DNA from: Bin80 sp964291275
Lineage (GTDB): Bacteria; Bacteroidota; Rhodothermia; Rhodothermales; Bin80
Reading direction: 5' to 3'
Length of the DNA stretch: 64,000 bases
Assembly (NCBI GenBank): GCA_964291275.2
Contig: OZ219799.1
Location: 1,612,001 to 1,676,000 of the forward strand
Shown: positions 63,411 through 64,000 of the stretch, one piece after another
Layout: every line of letters starts with the position of its first letter
Position numbering within the stretch: the first letter of the stretch is position 1
Translations under genes and position numbers: made by a program
Notes under the pieces: model-generated
What the model saw: only the letters and a program-made list of their open reading frames with translations
The model's database searches: none
Told to the model about the DNA's origin: nothing

Positions 63411-64000
63411 GGGACTTCAATAAATATAGTGAATTAGTCCTGATCTTATCCAATTCTGGGCTAAGGTTTCAGACGATTTATCGCGTCATGCGTCATTCTA
63501 CTCAAAGGTTTTATCTTTCATTTTTTCGACAATCACGAATCGTAATGGGGGTGAAGATTAAAGGAATAAACAAGGTTTATGGCATTTCGTCACCTTGGTC
63601 AATTTCGGAGGTAACAGCGGATCATGATGCCGAGGAGGCCCATATCCATGTGATCTGTACGGATGAATCCAAGCTTCGGTGTCCAAAATGTGATCAAGCG
63701 AGTCCGGTGTATGATCGTCGGACTCGGAGTTGGCGTCATCTGGATACCGGAAAATATCGTACAATCGTAACGACGCAGTTACCTCGTGTAAAGTGTGCAG
63801 AACACGGAGTGGTGACGATTTCGCCCCCTTGGGCGGATCGGAGTGTACGCATGACCTATGAATTTGAGGCGCTGGTCATTGATCTGCTTCGGGAGTCAAC
63901 GATCTCGTCAGTGTGTCGGCTCCTGCAGATGAGTTGGCCTGCGGTTGCAGGGATTATGGACCGCGCAGTGGAACGGGGGCTTGATCGCAGAAAGGCGCAA
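63411..64000 (+). mobile_element. ISL3-type element B, copy 2, cut by window end
   Basis: Starts with GGGACTTCAATAAATATAGT and is identical over all 590 visible bases to the copy at 50691. The left flank ATTTTTTC would be the target duplication. Its transposase starts at ATG 63545 and is open to the end of the window. The 54 bases before it read in one frame as YLEWATYALVVVALLFF, a membrane helix, perhaps the gene it interrupts. Confidence 0.93.
63545..64000 (+). CDS. ISL3-family transposase B, copy 2, 5' part
   Basis: The first 152 residues of the same transposase as at 50825 (MGVKIKGINKVYGISSPWSI onward, with LRCPKCDQASPVYD and RVKCAEHGVV). The remainder lies beyond the window. No differences from the other copy are visible. 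Confidence 0.93.
   Translation, partial: MGVKIKGINKVYGISSPWSISEVTADHDAEEAHIHVICTDESKLRCPKCDQASPVYDRRTRSWRHLDTGKYRTIVTTQLPRVKCAEHGVVTISPPWADRSVRMTYEFEALVIDLLRESTISSVCRLLQMSWPAVAGIMDRAVERGLDRRKAQ

Noticed and set aside
1..64000. CRISPR array, rRNA, tRNA or replication origin
   Set aside because: No short regular repeats with spacers, no conserved rRNA stretches, no credible tRNA, and no DnaA-box cluster seen on reading.

Overview
The gene content suggests a marine or host-associated bacterium of the Rhodothermota/Bacteroidota group. The indicators are an ileS2-type isoleucyl-tRNA synthetase followed by a Cys-poor DksA/TraR protein and lspA, a GWxTD-domain protein, a CRTAC1/ASPIC-UnbV protein, six-bladed beta-propeller lipoproteins, and Tat-exported sugar oxidoreductases. 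The taxonomic assignment is an inference; no rRNA is present. Insertion sequences and group II introns are so dense that a reduced-selection lifestyle, such as a symbiont, is plausible but not shown.

Layout. 1-13028 is ordinary chromosome: CRTAC1 end, GWxTD protein, MGMT-type alkyltransferase, a tesA / ybbA-ybbP divergent locus, yggS, purine nucleoside phosphorylase, ileS, dksA-like, lspA. 13029-26122 is mostly metabolic and envelope genes: a beta-propeller lipoprotein, two tandem STAS proteins, a minus-strand run (NIPSNAP protein, amidohydrolase, DinB-like, tctC, tctB, tctA), a glycerate 2-kinase with a decayed yyaL behind it, a second propeller and a membrane-anchored thioredoxin-like protein.

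26123-41840 is a mobile-element graveyard built like a nest of dolls. A group II intron (X, about 26551-41683) has been cut by: an IS4 element, itself cut by a 2.9 kb IS1595-type transposon carrying a methyltransferase-nuclease gene; a second group II intron (Y), itself cut by an ISL3 element; an IS110-type element; a second IS4 element; and two head-to-tail 1878-bp copies of a third group II intron (Z). Most joints are dated by exact target duplications, and deleting the inserts restores reading frames.

41841-46114 holds a Cys-rich secreted peptide, another ISL3 copy, the 3' end of a broken defence-type subtilase, a third propeller and a TnpB remnant. 46216-55489 is a sugar-oxidation locus (GMC oxidoreductase plus gluconate-dehydrogenase subunit 3-like partner, two sugar isomerase/epimerase TIM barrels, two Gfo/Idh/MocA dehydrogenases, an SUMF1-fold protein), interrupted by an ISL3-type element but otherwise apparently intact. 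55524-58088 is an unusual large element whose transposase carries an N-terminal DruA-like (DUF4338) domain. The window ends with an AlbA/ATPase protein of the Schlafen-like class, a HepT-like remnant, two more small Cys-rich secreted peptides, a dead ISL3 copy and the start of another ISL3 copy.

The most notable items are the nested intron/IS structure, the transposon-borne methyltransferase-nuclease with an A8G9 tract at its frame break, the DruA-transposase fusion, and the small Cys-rich exported peptides that share the window with propeller lipoproteins and a thioredoxin-like protein.
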